This document shows positions 60,993-64,000 of a DNA stretch of 64,000 bases, piece after piece. The notes under the pieces are model-generated. The model was not told where the DNA came from, did no database searches, and saw only the letters and a list, made by a program, of their open reading frames with translations. Source of the DNA: Ralstonia sp. UNC404CL21Col (GTDB lineage: Bacteria; Pseudomonadota; Gammaproteobacteria; Burkholderiales; Burkholderiaceae). The stretch covers positions 1 through 64,000 of the forward strand of contig NZ_JIBE01000010.1 in NCBI RefSeq assembly GCF_000620465.1. The letters are read 5' to 3'. Position 1 is the stretch's first letter. The number at the start of each line of letters is the position of its first letter. The position numbers and the translations under genes are program-made.

Positions 60993-62285
60993 TTAGCCCA
61001 GCATGTCCGACCAGATGGCGCGGCTCCAGCCTTGCGCCAGCTTGCCCTCGGCGGCCGAAGGTGCATCGGAAAGCCCACCGGCGCCGGGCACCGTCACCAT
61101 GGTGTGCTCGGCCGCGTCGTAGCGGTGGACAGTTGCCACGTGCATCGCCTCGTCGGGCGTGGCAAAGCTGTAGCAGGTGTTGGTGTACAGCGGCGATGCG
61201 TCGGGCGCATGGCCGGCGAGCATCGCCACCACGGCGGCGGCGGCCACCTTGCCGTGCTGGTTGGCCATGTGGCCGGACTTGGGCATCAGCGGCGCGGTCT
61301 GGATGGCATCGCCAATCACATGCACGCCCGGCGCCACCTTCGATTCAAACGACAGGAAATCCACTTCGCACCAGCGCCCATTGGCCGTCGCCAGGCCGGC
61401 CTGCACGGCAATCGCTCCGGCGCGCTGCGGCGGGATCAGGTTGACGACATCGGCCTGCACGTCGTCCTGCACATCGAACTTGAGCACGCGGCCCTTGGCA
61501 TCGATGTCGACGGCGTTGTATTGCGGGCGATATTCGATGTGCTGCGGATAGCGCTCGGCCCAGACGCGCTTGAATAGCGCGCCCTTGGAGGTGACGTCGT
61601 CGTTGGCATCGAGGATGAGCACGCGCGCATCCGGCTTGCCGCGCTGCAGCCAGTTGGCGATCAGGCACGCACGCTCGTACGGCGCGGGCGGGCAGCGGTA
61701 TGGCGCGAGCGGAATGCTGATCGCCACCGTGCCGCCGTTGGGCATGGCTTCGAGCCGATGGCGCAGCGCCAGCGTCTGCGTGCCGGCTTTCCAGGCGTGC
61801 GGCGCTTGCGCGGCGGTGGCTGCATTGGCGAGACCCGGGATGGCTCCCGGGACGAAGTCGATGCCGGGCGAGAGGATCAGTCGGTCGTAATCGAGCGTGC
61901 CGCCGCCGGCCAAGCGCACCTGTTTGGCGTCGGCATCGATGGCCGAGGCACGGTCGCGCACCCAGCGCACGCCGTGGCGCTCGACCAGTGCGTCATACGG
62001 CACGGTAATCGACGCCAGGTCACGGTCGCCCGACAGGACGAGGTTCGACAGCGGGCACGAGACGAACGCGGCGTTCGGCTCGACCAGCGTGACATCGACA
62101 CGGCCACCGGAAAACACGCGCACGTACTTGGCCGCCGTTGCGCCGCCATAGCCGCCGCCCACGACCACCACGCGTGCATTGCGTACGCCCGACAGCGATG
62201 CACACGCGGCCAGCGGCCCGGCCAGCGCGGTTGCCCCGAGCGCGCGCAAGAGAGCGCGCCGATCCTTGCGCAGCCATTCGCTCAT
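60993..62285 (-). CDS. Sulfide dehydrogenase flavoprotein FccB/SoxF
   Basis: A 430-residue flavoprotein of flavocytochrome c. Tat-like start (KDRRALLRALGATALAG), FAD-binding VVVGGGYGGATAAKYVR, redox Cys in FVSCPLSNLVL and YRCPPAPYERACLIA. It oxidises sulfide in the periplasm with its cytochrome subunit. The start overlaps the upstream cytochrome by 4 nt (ATGA). Confidence 0.93.
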   Translation of the reverse strand: MSEWLRKDRRALLRALGATALAGPLAACASLSGVRNARVVVVGGGYGGATAAKYVRVFSGGRVDVTLVEPNAAFVSCPLSNLVLSGDRDLASITVPYDALVERHGVRWVRDRASAIDADAKQVRLAGGGTLDYDRLILSPGIDFVPGAIPGLANAATAAQAPHAWKAGTQTLALRHRLEAMPNGGTVAISIPLAPYRCPPAPYERACLIANWLQRGKPDARVLILDANDDVTSKGALFKRVWAERYPQHIEYRPQYNAVDIDAKGRVLKFDVQDDVQADVVNLIPPQRAGAIAVQAGLATANGRWCEVDFLSFESKVAPGVHVIGDAIQTAPLMPKSGHMANQHGKVAAAAVVAMLAGHAPDASPLYTNTCYSFATPDEAMHVATVHRYDAAEHTMVTVPGAGGLSDAPSAAEGKLAQGWSRAIWSDMLG

Positions 62286-62638
62286 GGCGCCTCCTGGGGT
62301 TGGCGTGACAGCCAGCCGGCAATGGCGGCGCTCTGCGCATCGTCATAACCGCGGGCGATCTGGCCCATCACCGTGGAGGGGCGCGCGCCGCTGCGGAAGG
62401 CCTGCATTGCGTCGATCAACTCGGCCTGCGAGCGACCGGCCAGCGGCGGCAGCGTCTGCGCGACCAGCTTGGCGCCGGACGCGGTATCGGCGTGATGGCA
62501 GCTGGCGCACGTGGCAGCCCAGGTGCGGGCCTGCAGATTGGTGGCGGGAAGATCGGCCGCATGGGCCACAGTGGGCGCGGGGGCCGTCAGCAGCGCCGCA
62601 AGCGACGCTGCGGCGGCAAGGCGGTGGACGACGGGCAT
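62282..62638 (-). CDS. Cytochrome c subunit of FccAB/SoxEF type
   Basis: A 118-residue monoheme cytochrome c: signal peptide, heme site TWAATCASCHHADTASG, and Met in RPSTVMGQIARGY. It is translationally coupled to fccB. The start at 62638 (MPVVHRLAA) fits the signal peptide better than the ATG at 62668. In SoxEF/FccAB it takes electrons from the flavoprotein. Confidence 0.88.
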   Translation of the reverse strand: MPVVHRLAAAASLAALLTAPAPTVAHAADLPATNLQARTWAATCASCHHADTASGAKLVAQTLPPLAGRSQAELIDAMQAFRSGARPSTVMGQIARGYDDAQSAAIAGWLSRQPQEAP

Positions 62639-62720
62639 CGGGGGGCAGCGAAGTCGCGGAAGCGTCATACGCTAACACGCACGGCGCGCCGTGGGCCCGG
62701 TGATGCGCGCAGCCAACAAA

Positions 62721-62744
62721 AAACGCAGCGCGGTGGCTGCGTTT
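62721..62744 (-). terminator. Terminator of dolP-like gene
   Basis: AAACGCAGC / GCTGCGTTT with a 6-nt loop. On the minus strand a run of six T's follows. Between the BON-domain gene and the cytochrome. Confidence 0.85.
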
Positions 62745-62785
62745 CTTGCGGTGCGATATTGCGGGTGGGATTTGGCCGAGGCCGC

Positions 62786-63604
62786 TTACGGCAGCTGCTT
62801 GCCCGGCGGCAGCGCGGGCGAGGTGGTGGGCGACACGGTCACGCCCGGCGAGGCCGAAGTGACGGGTGCCGGTGCCTGCGTGGCCGTCGGCGTACCCTGC
62901 GCACGCGTTGGCGTGCCTTGCGACGCGTCGGGCGCGGTCGACGGGTTGGTCGACGAGGCATTCGCGTCCAGGCGCTTGCGCTCGTCTTCGGTCACGTAGT
63001 CGAACACCTTCACGACCTTGTTGACGCCGCCCACGGTGCGCACGGCTTCGGTGGCCTTGTTGCCCTCGGCCTCGGTCACCACGCCGAGCAGGAAGACGGT
63101 CTGCGCTTCGGTCGTCACCTTGATGGAGTTCCAGGGCACGCCTTCCGTGCCGGCCAGCACGCTCTTCACCTTGGTGGTGATGTACGTGTCATTGGTGCGC
63201 GAGCCGAAGGTGCTCGACTCCGGCGTCACGACAATCTCGTTGACCACCTCGCGCGCGTTCTGCAGCTTCTGCGCGTACTGGCCGATCTCCTGCTTGGTCT
63301 GCTCGGTGCCGGCTTCGCCGGTCAGCAGGACCTTGCGGTTGTAGACCGTCACGTTGACGTGGGCACGGCCGTCGTAGCGCGAGATCAGCGTGTTCTCGGC
63401 TTCCATCTGCAGGCCGCGGTCGATGGTCTGGGTGGCGGTCGGGCGACGGTCGGTGGCAAGTGCCACGCCGCCGGCGACGGCGCCCGCAAACAGCGGGAAG
63501 CAGGCGGTCAACTGCGTTGCGGTGATGCCGGCCAGGGCGGCCAGCACGGCGGTGCGCGTGACCGTGCGACGGAAACGGGCAAACGTAGGCGACGAGAGTT
63601 TCAT
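62786..63604 (-). CDS. BON-domain lipoprotein, DolP/YraP-like
   Basis: A 272-residue outer-membrane lipoprotein with lipobox ITATQLTAC, two BON domains (AHVNVTVYNRKVLLTGEAG and VPWNSIKVTTEAQTVFLLGVV), and a long Pro/Thr/Ser-rich tail not found in E. coli DolP. DolP supports outer-membrane integrity. It is 50 bp downstream of yraN on the same strand; diaA, which lies between them in E. coli, is missing here. Confidence 0.88.
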   Translation of the reverse strand: MKLSSPTFARFRRTVTRTAVLAALAGITATQLTACFPLFAGAVAGGVALATDRRPTATQTIDRGLQMEAENTLISRYDGRAHVNVTVYNRKVLLTGEAGTEQTKQEIGQYAQKLQNAREVVNEIVVTPESSTFGSRTNDTYITTKVKSVLAGTEGVPWNSIKVTTEAQTVFLLGVVTEAEGNKATEAVRTVGGVNKVVKVFDYVTEDERKRLDANASSTNPSTAPDASQGTPTRAQGTPTATQAPAPVTSASPGVTVSPTTSPALPPGKQLP

Positions 63605-63654
63605 GCTGTCCTTGAATGAAGTGCAGAAGAAAGAAGAGCGAGGCTGATGCGGAT

Positions 63655-64000
63655 TTACGCATCAACGCCGAAGGCATCGCGCATCCATTCGATACGCGCA
63701 CCGTCGATGGCAATGACGTCAAAGCGGCAGGCCGGCACATCTTCAACCTGCCGCGCGAGAAAATCTTCGGCCGCGGCAATCAGGCGACGCTGCTTGGCGG
63801 GCGTGACACTCGCGGCCGCGCCACCGAAGCGCTGCGTGGAACGCGCCACGCGGGCACGCACCTCAACAAACACCAGCGCGCCGACCGCATCGCGCATCAC
63901 CAGATCGATTTCACCGCCCTTGCAGCGATAATTGCGGCTGACCACGGCCAAGCCGCGCGCCTGCAAGTAGCGCAGCGCGCGGTCTTCACCGGCTTCACCG
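63655..64000 (-). CDS. yraN: YraN / UPF0102 family protein (partial)
   Basis: The 3' part of a small protein of the restriction-endonuclease-like fold: GLAVVSRNYRCKGGEIDLVM and FVEVRARVARSTQRFGG match the family core (E-D-ExK/R). The frame stays open through the window end; upstream reads GE-x-x-A-x-x-YLQARG, so the start lies beyond 64000. Cell role is not established. Confidence 0.9.
   Translation of the reverse strand, partial: GEAGEDRALRYLQARGLAVVSRNYRCKGGEIDLVMRDAVGALVFVEVRARVARSTQRFGGAAASVTPAKQRRLIAAAEDFLARQVEDVPACRFDVIAIDGARIEWMRDAFGVDA

Overview
The window looks like a chromosomal segment of a Ralstonia-type betaproteobacterium. This is inferred from the high GC content, the strong GGAGG-type ribosome binding sites, and the protein set: a single-chain indolepyruvate ferredoxin oxidoreductase, paired groES/groEL, many LysR/MarR/MocR regulators with divergent targets, and a Sox cluster next to dolP-yraN. 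Species cannot be set from the sequence alone.

Layout. 0.1-4 kb: a flavin-reductase-like gene with a divergent MocR regulator, then a GNAT/beta-solenoid gene pair. 4.5-14.5 kb: a large indolepyruvate oxidoreductase, exonuclease I, alcohol and D-lactate dehydrogenases, an HD-domain protein with a divergent Crp/Fnr regulator, and a ferritin-like di-iron protein. 14.5-24 kb: chemoreceptor, an orphan PelA-like hydrolase/deacetylase, SDR/MarR pair, response regulator, and a protease-lipoprotein pair. 24-31 kb: TetR/MFS efflux pair, PAP2 phosphatase, membrane diguanylate cyclase, then a convergent AT-rich gap with DnaA-box-like and TAG-trio sequences, and a LysR/SDR pair. 31-36.7 kb: a heat/stress block with a second GroES-GroEL, two Hsp20 genes behind a very good sigma-32 promoter, and two YciE/YciF ferritin-like proteins. 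36.7-48.6 kb: AraC/SDR pair, PhzF-EthD-GIY-YIG run, ohrR-ohr-esterase peroxide module, a DUF2892-ECF sigma-AhpD-like operon, YegD chaperone and FMN reductase.

48.6-54.2 kb is an accessory stretch of lower GC. It holds a phage-type structured antisense RNA leader (C4-like) before a small gene, a 21-bp tandem repeat array, a TIR-domain protein, a small Cys/His protein, and a beta-lactamase-fold hydrolase, and it ends at a tRNA-Ala(CGC).

54.4-62.7 kb is a sulfur oxidation cluster on the minus strand: cytochrome c, FccB/SoxF, a cysteine-exporter-like EamA protein, cytochrome c, soxY, soxZ, dsrE-like, soxA, soxX, soxW-like thioredoxin and soxB. No soxCD is present here, so thiosulfate sulfane sulfur may follow a different route from the complete Sox cycle. 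The window ends with a BON-domain lipoprotein and the cut-off yraN.

Most promising for follow-up: (1) the DnaA-box/TAG-trio module at 28.5-28.8 kb, which has the layout of a bacterial replication-origin unwinding region but lies far from any dnaA or rep gene; (2) the C4-like RNA at 49.0-49.2 kb with a Shine-Dalgarno-masking hairpin; (3) the adjacent 21-bp array and the TIR gene. All functional statements are by recognition of sequence motifs; no database search was run.
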